Shown piece after piece: positions 32,641 to 44,999 of a DNA stretch of 64,000 nt. The stretch comes from Nepenthes gracilis (Eukaryota > Streptophyta > Magnoliopsida > Caryophyllales > Nepenthaceae). The notes below the pieces were generated by a model. The model saw only the letters and a list, made by a program, of their open reading frames with translations. It was not told the DNA's origin and did no database searches. The DNA lies in contig BSYO01000033.1 in the NCBI GenBank assembly GCA_033239525.1, forward strand, positions 3,835,501 through 3,899,500, read 5' to 3'. Both the position numbers and the translations under genes were made by a program. Each line of letters starts with the position of its first letter. Positions within the stretch are counted from its first letter, which is position 1.

Positions 32641-34481
32641 CTAAAAAAAAGCCAAAAACATACCTATTGAGGATGATCGGACCACAACGAGATGCAGAGT
32701 TGCATTGTTTGGGGGCAGCTGCAAGCGAAGGGGATACAGCTTCCCATTCAGAGGGCTGTGACTGCACACAACTATATCCCGAATGCCCGTCTCTTCTTCC
32801 AATATATGAGTTAACTCCTCGACGCTATTCCCCTTAAATGGAAATGAGAATGCCTCCGTAGCTTCGTTAACTTCACCATTCTCATCAGCAATATGGTAGT
32901 ATATAAGCCTACCATCAGACTTAGGTGGTGAATAAGTTGCAGAATCATTTGACTGCAATAATTCAAAAAAGGAAAGAAAAAAAAAAAGAAAAGGCAGTTA
33001 GTTAAGGTTTCAATCTAAGAAGTTCTCTCATATTTATAAATATTATAATTCTGCACCCCCAATGAGGTTTTCTCAGAACTTCAAGATATAAGCAGGCATT
33101 CAGATTGTCACAAAATCAACTTGTTTGTTTCATAAGAAAGTAGCAATTTGGGCCAACTGAATCAAAGATACTCTGTATAATGTGAGATTCAGATCTCTGA
33201 TCATCAATCGCTACAATCTATAAACTCAACAGATATATGCCAACACATTTTAAGCTCACAAACCGAAACCACGATGGGAACACGCTGCACTGCAATACTT
33301 GGAGAAAGTTGAACAAAACAGAAATGGAGGAAAAAGATCAAAATTGTGCACCTAACTTAAAAAATTCACAACTTTTGGTTCGGGATAAATTGGGGGAGCT
33401 GCAATCTATCCACGGAAAGGTATTGAGACTAGCCTCAAATTAGAGTCCACTAACTCTGTGCCCTAACTTTGCGGCCAAAACAAAAGTTTCTCCTAGTTTG
33501 GGCCCATTGTAACAGAGAAAGCCATTTTTATTTTGTTTTTAGCCAATTTAATGCAACATCTTTTCCTGGTTAGTAGGAATTGCATTGAGTCACTTTATAA
33601 AAGTAAATCGGGTCCGTTCAGAAAAGTTTACTTGCGACAACCAAAAATCATATTATTGATAGTATGCCAATAATGTATGACATTGGCTTTTGAATCATGA
33701 ACTAATTTCCTATTCGGTGTCAATTTGTTTTCTAGCAATTCTAGGGTTTAGATTCAGAACTTCGAGATCAATTCTTACGTTAAATTTAATCACGCTACGT
33801 GTCAAACCATAACAAAAACCAAAAACCCAAAAAGAATTGAAACAAAATCAGCTTATGCAAGAGAATCCATACCTCTTGCCTGGAAAAACTATTAAGTCTA
33901 TCCGAACCCAGTGACTGCGAGCTCGACGCCGAACTGAACGAATCCGATTGCGCCACTTGTTGCTTCTGAACCGGATCAGAAGCTGCCACCGGTGGCTCGT
34001 TGTAAAATTTACCATCACCGGTAGAATGATCCATTATCTGAACAATATCAATATCCCACAGAACCCAGTCCTGAGTAGCCGTCCGATGAGGCACATCGTG
34101 GGTAACTGAATTCCTCCATGGCGGGACGCCACCGTTTGCCCTCAAGAAGTTGCCATACCTGGTCCTCAGCTTGACCTGAGAGCCTTCTCTTATGGGCTCC
34201 CACTCGACCGAGGAGTCCAGCCTCCTCGGGAGAGTCTGAAGGACCTTGCGACCCGTCATGCCCAGCAAAAACGGCTGGTTGGAAGCAGTCAGATACTTGC
34301 CATAGCAGCTCCTCAGGCGTATAATATTGTCGGCGTCCTCAACGGATTCCACCATCCAGCGGGCGTTCTTGGATGAGCCGTTCCGATCTTGGGTGACGGT
34401 TTCTTCGTCTTCCTCTGCCAGCAAGTACTTGTCGTGGTGGCTTCTCAACCTCACTGCTTTGGCATTCGTGAATAGATCCAT
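32641..34481 (-). CDS. DUF569 domain (fascin-like) protein, two exons
   Basis: Exon 1 (34481-33873, 203 codons) and exon 2 (32952-32641, 103 codons plus stop) join in phase 0 across a 920-bp GT-AG intron, giving 306 residues. Residues 1 to about 150 form the DUF569 beta-trefoil, related to actin-crosslinking fascin folds: VRLRSHHDKYLLAEEDEE, VKLRTRYGNFLRANGG, PPWRNSVTHDVPHR and DWVLWDIDIVQI. A Ser/Gln-rich linker leads to the conserved C-terminal domain in exon 2: GRLIYYHIADENGEV, VEELTHILEEETGI and LYPLRLQLPPNNATLH. The biochemical role of this plant family is not established. A strong donor (AG|GTATGT at 32663) lies shortly before the stop, so the true last residues may come from a third small exon. 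A paralog lies at 48.7-49.3 kb on the same strand. Confidence 0.9.
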
Positions 34482-34654
34482 CCCGGACTGCTACCAACAA
34501 ATAGAATGAATAATGATTTATAGCTTGAGAATATGATACTGATTGAATTTCAAGGGTTTTGGTTGATTTAAATTGGGTTTCGTTAGTTTATTACAGACAG
34601 GATTAGAAATAATTTCAACGAGGGGTTAAAACTTCGAAGTGGGTCAAATGTGAA

Positions 34655-34758
34655 TTTGTCAATCTCGACATGTTCAAGCTCTGTTAGGAACCCTACATGT
34701 AACCCCTTTGTCAATCTCGACATGTTCAAGCTCTGTTAGGAACCCTACATGTAACCCC
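34655..34758. repeat. Perfect tandem duplication, 52-bp unit, upstream of the DUF569 gene
   Basis: TTTGTCAATCTCGACATG starts at 34655 and again at 34707; the two 52-bp units are identical as far as I can read. They lie about 175-280 bp upstream of the DUF569 start codon, in the promoter zone. Confidence 0.95.
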
Positions 34759-34939
34759 TACATGATCCGGTGCTCGGAACGAAGAAAGTAGGGAGAGAAA
34801 ATAAAATAAATTAAATTAATTGTTTTTTTGTAGCATATTATAATAAGTGGTGAAAGATAAGAAAAATAATTTTTTTCTTACTTAATCTAATTTAATTTAA
34901 TACAGTTCAGTACCATTTAAATATGGGCATTTCGACCTA

Positions 34940-35637
34940 ACTTGAACAAAAAGCAAGTCGCCCGGACACTAAATTGGTCCGAAAATATCCTCACCGAAGG
35001 TTCATTTGATTGGCCAAATAACTGAATGATCAAAAATATGAAAGATTGATACAATTAATAATCTGACAATATAATAAATAAAGTATTTAATTCTGATGAA
35101 CGGTTACATATAGTCAAAAAATAATTAACTGTATTAAAGTAAATAATAATAATAAAATAAATGCCAAACATTTACTACTGAACCAACATAATGATTACAT
35201 AACTAATATAATTGTCAGGAATTAATACGAAGTAACATTTCAAAAATGGTCACGCCATTTTCAGACAGACAGTCCAATTAACATCAAGACTATAAATGCA
35301 AATTCACAGTCAGAAATGAGGGCATCGTATACTTTGTCATACAATTGCCTATTGCAAATATAATTGAATTCTCAGAGCACTACTCTTCTAACGAGGACAT
35401 CCCCATCATTTTCCTTTTTACATCTTTCAAATTTCTCTATAAAAATTACTAATTTGAGTATTAAATGATATATATTAGGAAATGAGTTACATATATTTCT
35501 TATATCTCGTTAAATAATTATGGTGTGTAAAATCTGAATTTAAAATTATAAATATGAGACCCATTTTTTTTTATATTAATTAAAGGTACTATTCGACTAT
35601 TTAATTCGTACGATAATTCAGATTTCATATATGTATT
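34940..35637 (+). repeat. LTR remnant G (gypsy, plus orientation)
   Basis: It is colinear with 49820-50330: both share a GA(C/T)GAACGGTTA(C/T)AT(A/T)T core, then AACTAATAT, ACGCCA, CAGACAG/AGACAG and AATATAAATG/ACTATAAATG. The right part has the family box TACTAATTTGAGT at 35448. Its ends are not certain and another LTR begins at once at 35638. Confidence 0.55.
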
Positions 35638-36566
35638 TGATGGGTCTTGTAATATTATGAGCCAACTTAGACTCAAACCCGTTTTGTCAACGTGCCAAGA
35701 GGGTTGAGGCCTAATGAGCTCCTACGAGGCATGAGGCCTAGGAGATGCCTCGATCGGCCCAGTCATGGCCCAGTTCATGACAGGTAGGCAGCGAGAATAG
35801 CCAAGCAAGCCCAACAGACAACCCCATGTGGACTGGCTAATCACGGTACAAAGAGTCCTCCAACTCAGTAGTTAACAACACGACCAAAATAGAACGTGCA
35901 TGTAGGAGACGCTTGCCATAGCAATTGAGAAAACCTGGCAAATGTGTCCTAAAAGTGGCCCATGATCACACAACTATTGCAAAATAACAACTGACATCAG
36001 TGGGTTCCACTATCATCAGGATAGTCCAGCAAATTTTGGCGGAATAGTTATCACCAACTTTGACGCCAAAGCCGCACTGAATTAATACCAACATTACAAA
36101 TACTCATTCACTCTTGCCGGTAAAGGGGGAGAATGATCCTTACTCTCAATTGCCTAGAAAAAACAAAGAGTTCTTTCTCTTTCTCTCGAAGCCATCAATT
36201 CTCGAATGGAACTATCTCTCTCTCTCTCACAACCGCTCTCCTGTGAGCGCGCTCTACAAGCCGCTTCTTATCGAGCTTAGCCGTTGGAACTAAGACCTTC
36301 GCCATCACTCTTATTCCCTTCACCAATGCATCATTGCACCCTACATCCTCCATCTTTCTTTTCTTTCGGAAAGATTTCTAATTTAAATATCGATGGATAA
36401 ATTAAAAATAAATTTTATCAATCATTTGACATCTTATTTGTTCATTATATTACGTAGACCCAAATTATTAGAGATAGAGACCAGACTCGTCTGAACTTGA
36501 CCCACTATGAAGGATCATGAGGCTCCCTAATTTATATAACAATCCAAATTTATAGATATATTAACA
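35638..36566 (+). repeat. LTR F (gypsy, plus orientation)
   Basis: It starts TGATGGGTC, the same as LTR A in its own direction, and ends ATATATTAACA. It contains the pyrimidine-rich leader common to these LTRs and the family box TTTCTAATTTAAATATCG at 36375. A TATA-like ATTACAAATAC lies near 36090. The flanking 5-mers (GTATT, TCAAT) do not match, so it is not proven to be a clean solo insertion. Confidence 0.6.
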
Positions 36567-37975
36567 TCAATAAATCATATGAGAATAACTAATTCTAAAT
36601 CTTTTTCATTGTCAATCTATACCTTTTACATCGGTCACATCTTTATTGCCTACACATTTTTCCGTAAAAACTTCAGTAAATCTTATTAACAATGAGAGAA
36701 AAAGATAAGCAAGAGAATTCAATTTCAGTTTTTTTTTTTAAGAAAAAAAAAAAGAAGGTGTAGATTTAAATAAATTATTAATATTTAATTTTAAATTATA
36801 AAATAATTTAATAATTTAATATTTGGGGGAATATTTTTAATATAGTAAAGTTTTACATGCCATTTCGTTGATTTTGGATTTCTATAAATAAGATCTAAAA
36901 TTACGTAGTCCACTTAGTTTAGGATGTGACACTTTCCAAGTTAAATTGCATGATTCATGCCGAATTTTCTGCGTTCCAGAGCCTTAAGTGTAACGTCGGG
37001 CTCCTCATCCACCTAAAAGTGCCTATGCACCACCGAAGACTGGCAGAAAGGAAGCAATAACATAGCCTATATTTCTTTTCCAAATCTATCTATATATATT
37101 TATTTATTTATTTATCTCAAATTAATTATATCAACTTATTTTTACTATTTTATTTGACTAAATTTAATATTCTCTAAGAGTATAAATAATTTAAATCACT
37201 TTTATTATTTTGTTTTAAAATTTTCTAAACCTAGATTTTTTTTTCACCAAAACCAACTCTTATTTTCACACTAATATTTTCATTAGACTAAGTTTTTAAG
37301 TATATGAATTATTTTAAATATTTTTTTAATATTATTTTTTATAAATATATTTTTTTACTTTAATCAAAGGTGTTTTCATAAACAAATTTAAATAATTATT
37401 TCCCAAAATTATTGTATACAATATACAACTGGGAGCTTTTATTGCCGTGCACCAAATTAATGGGGACAAGCACTTGTGTATTAATTATATTTTAATAAAT
37501 GTTTCAATATCTTAAATGTTTTGGCATCCAAAGAAGATCTCCATGACTAAAAATATTGTAACCACAAAATCCCTGGATTTATTACGGTCTCCAATTATTG
37601 AATCAAATACCTAACCGTCCGGATTAATTGTTATTACAAAAATGTAAAAAAAAAATTAAAATATTTTCAATTATAGGGATATTTTAATATTTTAATTATT
37701 TTTAAAAAAAAATAAAAAAAAAATCTATTTACATATTTATTAATAATAATTTAACCTGGTTGTTAGATGTTTTGATTCAATGACTTGGGATCATGCAATC
37801 AATGGCGGGCTTCTCTCATTTTGCGAGAAATCCTCCCTGGATCCCACAATCCTATTCGCTTAAATGGGATGAGGGGACACTACGATGTGTTCAAGCATTG
37901 CAATTTCTATGGATGGATATCTAACACATATTATTTTGGATTTAAAAATAACCTCCTAACTAGTTTTCAAAATAG
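36567..37975. other. AT-rich spacer
   Basis: No gene. A short GC-richer patch near 36900-37060 looks single-copy but has no open frame. The remainder is low-complexity A/T. Confidence 0.5.
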
Positions 37976-39010
37976 TGGATACGGTAATTTATGGGTTGAC
38001 CCAAAAATTTAACCCACTAAAAAAAAGGCTTAAAAATTAGAAACTCAATAAGACGCTCTATTAGCCTAAAATCCGGAATACAACACGGTTGGCCCAAATG
38101 GATTGACCCAGAACCGCCAAGTATAAAGTAGGCAATTAAAGTTACAAAATGCACTGCCTTACTGGTTGTCCTTCCAATTCAACAATCGACAACCTTTACA
38201 ACTCAATGCATATAAGTGGGCAACACTTAACATAATGCGACCCAATGATTGGTCCGGCAACTTAGCAATATACCTAGAATATCTCCCATAATTGCGTATT
38301 GCCCCGCAATGACAATTGTGGCTTAGCAAATTTTTTCGAGCGGCAGTTACCACGTAGCGCCCTCTTGATCAGTGGGACAAATATTCCCAGACAATAGCGG
38401 TTGCCATAATCGCTCCCCATGATCACTACAACAGCTCAGCAAATTCATGCGAATAACTGTTACCAACCATGAAACCCAAGAATGACTAAACCGCCACTTA
38501 CTCTATAAATATACCTCCTTATCTGCGAGGAAGAGGGGGAGTCTTGAATTTTTAAGGAGATTCCTAAGGCAAAGACGTTCCAACACACCAAGACCATATA
38601 GCCAAAAGAAAGCCGCTCTTCTCACGAGCGCAACCTGTCCAAAACCATTCAACCCACAAGTGCACCACTCTCACAAGTCGTTCTTCATAAAAAACGCACC
38701 CTCTAAAAAGCCGCTCTTAGTCAAACGCACCTCTCGAAACCCAATCCTTCAACCAATACTCAATCCCCCTCATTCATGCATCAACGCACCTTGCGTCCTT
38801 CATCTTTTTCTCTATCAAAGAAGGATTTCTAATTTAAACGTCGAAAGATATATCGAGGAGTAAATCTCATATATATCTAATTTCTTATTTATTAGTTATG
38901 ATATGTAAGATGCAAATTCGAAATAATAGAGATTGGACCCGCTTTCAGCCGAACATTAGAATTAGACGGCTCCCTAATTCATTCAATAATTCGAATCCGT
39001 GGACGCATCA
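37976..39010 (+). repeat. LTR E (gypsy, plus orientation)
   Basis: The right end, AATAATTCGAATCC...GCATCA, is the complement of the left end of solo LTR B. A TATA box CTCTATAAATATA lies at 38511, and the family box TTTCTAATTTAAACGTCG at 38827. The left edge is placed at the TG of TGGATACGG by comparison with LTR D and is uncertain by tens of bases. No internal gypsy sequence adjoins it. Confidence 0.6.
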
Positions 39011-40240
39011 CAAATTTAAATATATTTGAACTTTACATTCAATGAATGCTAATATATTAAAATAAAGTTAAAAAAATCATCATAAAGATATTTATATGGT
39101 GAAATATTCACATTAGATATTAATCCAAATGATGAGAAAGGAAAAGGATGTGTTGTGACGTTTTCGCATGTCGCAGCCCCCATCATTCGGCTAATATGTG
39201 ACAAAACGAGAAAGCTATATCTTCAACCTTCAACATCTAAATCACTGAGATCTTTGTGATCTTTGTTGTTATTATTTTTTTTATCACATCCAAAAGAACC
39301 AGTCAAGCTAGGATCCTAAATATTTTTGGGTTCCTCTTTAGTGGTAGATAGTGAACCTTCTTTGTTTGGGATAAAAATTATACAATGTTAATGTGGCAGT
39401 GGCCTAGACGACCTCTCCCTGAAAAGCGCACAGATCGTAGCCAGGCAAAGGGGTTGAAAGTCAGTGGCAGAGAAATATTCGGAGTGAATAATGCACAAGT
39501 AATTCTATCTTTCATAAGAGCAGTTCATTTATTAAGCATTATTAGGATTTAAAAGGTTATATAAACACATTTTGTAAGAAGTAATAACATCTTTGGAGAA
39601 GGAATTACGTAAAATAACACTTAAGTGGCTCTGAGAGCTTGGGATTTGCAAAAATAATGTAGCAACATTTCTATATTCATTATGAGGATTGATTGGGTCT
39701 TTTAGGTGGCAATATTATTATTCATCTTCAAATGCTTAGTATTCTTGTTTCTCAATATCTTCATATTGTTAGTTGGTCATATATTTCTATTATTGTTCTA
39801 ATTTGTGTGTATTTTATTGTTTTCTCTTATATTTGTATGGTAGTATGAGAAACGATTTTGTAAAAAGCAGGTAAAATTTTAAGTCTTGGGATTGTATTCT
39901 TATTAATTAGTATATTCATTAAGAATTTATTGATAGTTTTTGCCTCTTTCACGAAGTGAAAATATTCATAACAAAATATAGTAATGTGAAGTGATTTTTC
40001 ATACTAGGACATCAGATTATTCGTACAGTCCATATTGTCATAATGACTAAGATAATATCGTTAAATTGCCTTGTTAGACCGTATCGTAAGGTCAACTTGT
40101 TAGACCGAATATGTCATATTTTGAATTGGGTAGATTTAATTTGGCAGTCGGAATTGTCAGATCTGTATAGTAAGATGATTTGCTAGTGTGCCCAAGCCAT
40201 CAAGATGTGTGTAATTAAACTATGTCCATAGTTACTGAGA
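39011..40240. other. Spacer, perhaps with a decayed 5' LTR
   Basis: The stretch 39380-40150 precedes a gypsy gag relic and contains U/R-like phrases (GAGAGCTTGGGATTTGCAAA; repeated TTGTTAGACCG at about 40072 and 40108). It could be the 5' LTR of that relic, but I found neither a primer site nor LTR ends. Confidence 0.35.
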
Positions 40241-40299
40241 TGGTGCGCGAAGGTGTTGCGCTGCTTTTGGCCAAGCAGACTTGACAAAGTTGACAAAGT

Positions 40300-41630
40300 T
40301 CAAGTCAACTAGTTTTGTTCGCGAGATTTTTCCCGTTTGAATTAAAGTATAGAATTGGGCAGCAATTTACCCACCAAATGATCACAATTAGAAGCTTGAA
40401 TGAAAACCAGGCGAAGCTACCAAAAAAGGTGGATGAAGTAATGATGTTAGTCAGGCACCTATCCATTATGACAAAAAAAAGAAAAAAAATTGAAGTGAGG
40501 TGCAAAAGTAATTTCAGATTGGAAAGGATGGAATAGAGATCAGGCGATGGTCACCTCGACAACAAAAATCACCAACAAACTCAAGACAAAAAACAAGGGG
40601 CAACCATGACTAGCTTTCACTAGGATGGCAAGGTAACAACTGGTGGAGGTGGATCAAAGCCCAATATGTAGAGGGATCACGGTCAAGATGGACAGCTTTT
40701 GAGCAAGAGTTCTTAGCTCAATAGGGGTTGTTTCTAGCAGTAAACCATCTTGAAAAATATGACAAGCTACACCAAGAGGGGAGAGTGCAAGCTTATATTA
40801 AAGAATTTAGATGACTGCAAACAATTGTCAAATAATAGATAGAAAAATCAAAACTGGAACCTTTGAAGGGCTCAAACTATGGCTAGTTAAAAAGTTGAAG
40901 ATGAAGTAGCCAACACGACTGGTTAAAGCAACAAGTATGGAAAAAACCCCAGATAAAGGCTACAATACAGAGAGGAAGTTCACCAAGAAAAGCTCTTCTA
41001 GCTAAGATATTCTGGAAAGGGAAGGATGCGTTGCAGAGCTAACCCAAGGAGGTAAGGAAGTTGTCTCAATAGGAAGTCAAGGAGAGGATAAAGATGGGAC
41101 TGTGTTAAAAATGCAAAGACAAAAGATGTAATGAACATCATTGTGAAATCGAACAAGTTTTAGTACTTACAAAAAACAGTGTTGAGGAGGATGGCGATGA
41201 AATAATTTGGGCAAGAGCAGGAGCAAAGAGCCAGCATGACGAGGAAGAGAGAGAAAAGGTGGCCGGATTGTCACTCATTGCCTTGACCTAGGGAGCACAT
41301 ATCAACTACCTAATGCCCGTAGTTTGGATCGGCAAGCACAAAGTTACTTTATTGGTAGATTTTGGATCATTAAATAATGTCACCAATCCTTGGATCCTAA
41401 AGAAGCTAGGACTTCTAAAGAATGGAACCATCTGAGGTGAAAGTGACCAATTAAAAAAAGTTACGTACAAAAAGTTTGAGAATGAGATAAGATAAATGTG
41501 AATGAAATTCGAATTGCAACTGACCAACTAGTGCCACAGTTAATTGGCCTAGACATCATTCTCAACAAGCCACGGTAGAAGGATTGTGTCAAGTGATTAC
41601 TGGGAACGAAAAAATAAAGATGGAATTCAA
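40300..41630 (+). pseudogene. Ty3/gypsy gag-protease relic
   Basis: Near 40627-40840 one frame gives GWQGNNWWRWIKAQYVEGSR and then EKYDKLHQEGRVQAYIKEF, typical of the gypsy gag capsid domain. Near 41320-41400 another frame gives GKHKVTLLVDFGSLNNVTN, the aspartic protease active-site segment, with the DSG motif changed to DFG. The usual IILG-type strand follows as IGLDIILNK near 41545-41570. All parts are interrupted by stops. No RT or integrase follows; the sequence runs into an LTR at about 41.7 kb. Confidence 0.65.
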
Positions 41631-41679
41631 GAGAAGCCAAACGTTATATACTGATATGTCAATATTCCGTGGAGGTCGG

Positions 41680-42271
41680 ACTTAGGGGCCAACCCCTCAT
41701 AATAAGCCAACCCCCCTGGGTCCCCCAGCTCTATAATCTTCAAAATTTAAGGATCTTTATTTTATGTTATTGGGTGTAGTATTAATTGAGATGAACCAAT
41801 AAATTAGCAAGCAAGCTCATAAATAATAAGTCCATAAATAAGAAAGTATTAACCGACTAATTAGGCATAAGCTCAAATAATATAGAATTTAATATTGACC
41901 CAACTCTAATCATAATAAATCAATACTAAACTCACTATTGACTAGTTGGGTGGATATTAAGCGGATTGGGTTATATGCTCAAATGACAATATATTCGAAT
42001 ATTTAACTGAGCGGTTAGTCCAATCAAGAAATTCATCCGATTGAATGGTTCGTATACTCTACAGTCGGCCTAGATGAGAAACTTTGAATTAACTAACATC
42101 AACTGTTCATCATTATAAATTTGATATTCAAATATTAACTATTTCCAGTCAACCCATAATTAAAATGTGCATAATAGTGGTTATACTGATCGGTTTTTAA
42201 GTGGCCTAAGCACTTAAATTGTAACCAATTATTTCTATTAAAGAAATCATCATCAATTGGTAATATGACTA
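41680..42271 (+). repeat. LTR I, left part (interrupted by a Copia insertion)
   Basis: It is colinear with LTR J at 45.9-46.4 kb: TGGTTATAT(G)CT(C/T)(A/G)AATGA, TTCATCC(G/A)ATTGA, CCA(G/A)TCAACCCA and CATCAATT(G/A)G occur in the same order. The sequence stops where the Copia LTR starts (42272) and the corresponding continuation is found at about 44440-44700. Confidence 0.55.
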
Positions 42272-42349
42272 TGTTAGGGATATTTTTAGTTGACATATTT
42301 CGTGACTGTGTCGGATTGTTTAAAGAATGCCTTTAAATTAAGAAAACGA

Positions 42350-43040
42350 ATATGTCACTCAATCACAAATTGATAAAAATGAAAAAAGAAAAATTAGCTC
42401 TAAAATTTGAATTAGACACAAAAGTTCAAGATGTTGAGAACCTGAAAAGCTCTTTCACTGAAAAAATCACAACTATTGAATCTGATCTTGAAGTTGCTCG
42501 CAATGATTTGAAATAATTTTTAAATGGGTCCCAAAAATTGGACCATATGCTCAGGTTGAAAAAAATTAGAGGAAATAAAACCAGGTTAGGTAACTCAGAA
42601 AATTCCTTAAATAAAAATGTTAAATTTAGAACTGTATTTGTCCGACCCACTTTCACACCAAGACAAAGTAGCACCTTGTCTCGTCATATTAATCAGTCGT
42701 CTAGAGGTTCCCCAAAGAAGAGTGTAAATGTACAAGACCGACAAAATTTCACAAGTATGAAATAGTTTGGTCCTAAATACACTAAGAAGCCAATAGGCAC
42801 TTCTGACAGCAGTGCTAAATTCGTTCCAACATGCCATAGATGCGGAATTATAGGCTATATTCGTCCCCACTGTTCCATATTTTTACGTCAAAACTCTAAG
42901 ATAGAGCATCTCATTCATCACATCCAACATCTAAATAATCAAGTGATGAATTTAAGCAAAGCCATAAAATATGGCAAGACATTGTGGATCAAGAAAAGTG
43001 AGCTCCATTACCTTTTGGTCATCCGTGGCAAAAAGAGGGA
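42350..43040 (+). pseudogene. Copia gag fragment with damaged zinc knuckle
   Basis: The reading passes through a charged coiled-coil-like stretch (LEVARNDLK near 42490) to the zinc knuckle CHRCGIIGYIRPHC near 42832-42873. In the CCHC pattern the histidine is replaced by tyrosine. The context and spacing resemble SIRE/Maximus-type Copia gag. There are stops at 42516 and 42765. Confidence 0.6.
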
Positions 43041-43368
43041 GTTTCCATCTCATTTTCTTTTTATATTTGTGTGTATCTACCTCTTACTATTATATTTCTG
43101 TTATTTCTACACTAAACGTATATGTGCAAGAATAGATGCTTTTCCTTGGTGCATAATTGGCAGTAGCTTCCTAAGTTTAGATTTTTTTTTGAATTTATTG
43201 TACTGTGTCACTGGTCTCAAGGCGTATTGTATTTTATTATGTTTATTATTTTAAGAGTAGATTTTCATATGCACGAGTTCTATCTCGGTGGTATCTAATC
43301 CCATGATTTTCTTATATTTTTTTATTTTTTTGTATAAATTTTGTCACGGAATTGCCAAAGTGGGAGAT

Positions 43369-44267
43369 TGTTAGAGATATTTTTAGTTGGCATATTTTGT
43401 GACCGTGTCGGGTTGTTCATTTAGTCTATTGTAGGCACCTTTGGTAACTGCGACAACATATCGGCCTGTAAAATTTTTATCAGTTTCATGCCCAAAGGTT
43501 GTCATCATCAAATCTTACTATTCTTGCCTTCGTGTAGCGTTTTTCACCGCGTCCCGGGACAGTGCTCTTCGTTGGCGCGCCTCTCGCAACGGGCGCTCAA
43601 CGAGCGCTCAAGCGCCCACTGAGCGCGTTTTTGTGAGCCGATCGCTCGATGAGCACCCGATAGCCACTCGAGTAGCGCGGCCCTATTGTGTCTAACGGAC
43701 ACTTTATTTTTGAATTTTTTTTAGCCCTCTATATATTTATATCTTATATCTTTAAACCCTAGATTGGTTAGAACATATTTGGGAAGTGCACATCATTTGA
43801 AAAGCTCCTAATCTTTATGCTCGATTATTAAGAAAACTTAACTCCAACCTTTATACTAGATTAAAAAAGTTTTCTCTCTATCATCTTGCTTTCTCTTCTC
43901 CCGCCTATTAACTTTCGCAGCAACGTTGGTGGCGTGAACAATGGGATCCAGTGAGTTTGACAATTCAAGCGATTCGAGATGGAAGATTGACGTGAAGATC
44001 ATAAGGTTTTCGGTTCCGCTACCGCGGGGCAAAGAAGTTTCTTGATAGGGATCACAAGACGGGAGTAAGTCGGCTAGGTTAGTGCGTCATTATCATTCGA
44101 TCTGTAAGTTAATTTTCATAGTGTATTTCTTCCATGATCGTTGAAGCCTGGAGGATTTTTCTCGATTACCGTGGGTATCGAGTTTTTCCTTCGTCACCAA
44201 AAAACTTGTATTTTTATTATTATTACTGCTTTATTTTTATACTCGTATCGCTCGTAATATCTAGACA
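43369..44267 (+). repeat. 3' LTR of the deleted Copia element
   Basis: It starts TGTTAGAGATA after a purine tract and is taken to end at TCTAGACA (44260-44267), an imperfect inverse of the start. A TATA-like run TATATATTTATATC lies near 43725. The stretch 43540-43690 is unusually GC-rich with CGC/GCG-rich short repeats. Confidence 0.6.
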
Positions 44268-44439
44268 CAAATATTTTTTACATGTATTAAATATTTGATT
44301 ATATATTACTTTTGCTAATTTATTATGGGATTTGAAATATTTATTGTACAATTTAGACCGAAACGGTTCTTTCAAACTATAAATACGTTTCCCTTTCTTT
44401 GAAAGGGAGATGAATGTCAAAAATAAGGAACAAAACATA

Positions 44440-44700
44440 GCCCTTTAAAATATTTATTCTTTAACAAAATATGGAGCCAAGTCCTCTGTATCCATTTCTC
44501 ATCTATCATTCTCTCCCACTTTTTAAAATTTTAAAAAATTTATCAATTTAAGTGTCAAAAAATATGTGGAATAACAAGTCCCAATTTCTTTAGAGTTCTT
44601 ATTTGCTGCTGTGACGTGCAAAACTTGAATGATCTAACCCGAGTATTTGAATCATAATTTAGATTTCATGTATATATAATTAGTATTGTTTATAAAAAAT
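44440..44700 (+). repeat. LTR I, right part
   Basis: CTTTAACAAAATATGGAGCC and CTCTCCCA at 44460-44520, then the box TATCAATTTAAGTGTC at 44541, match the right half of LTR J (CTTTCACTAAATATGAAGCC and onwards). Confidence 0.55.
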
Positions 44701-44999
44701 GCAATCAAACTACTCATTTCTACCTAAATTAAATTACACCAATGAAAATTCACTAACCCACAATCTTTGACAAAAATAGTTGACATGGCAAATATAAAGG
44801 CACATAGATAGTTAAGCCAATTGGTTAAATATGTCCCTTATTGTGGCATTCTCCTTGAATAAAGCAGCCATGAAAGTGCTCACTCGTTAGCTGCTTTGGA
44901 CATTGGAGTCCTAGCCGTTCAATTGTTAGATTAGTTAAAAATGTGGAAATCCTTTTAGGATAGAATTGAGGACTAAATCCGTTGGACTGAGATCCTCTA

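Larger units (their letters stand above)
42272..44267 (+). mobile_element. Internally deleted Copia element (partial 5' LTR, gag piece, 3' LTR)
   Basis: TGTTAGGGATATTTTTAGTT at 42272 and TGTTAGAGATATTTTTAGTT at 43369 start matching LTR segments. The first is cut off after about 70 bp, where internal sequence begins. The internal part encodes gag fragments, and a purine tract (AAAGTGGGAGAT) precedes the second LTR. Protease, integrase, RT and RNase H are gone. It lies inside LTR I. No clean target duplication was found, and the right border could be as far as about 44400. Confidence 0.65.

Noticed and set aside
43369..44267. Target duplication around the Copia derivative
   Set aside because: The left flank GACTA does not recur next to the proposed right end, so no duplication is claimed.
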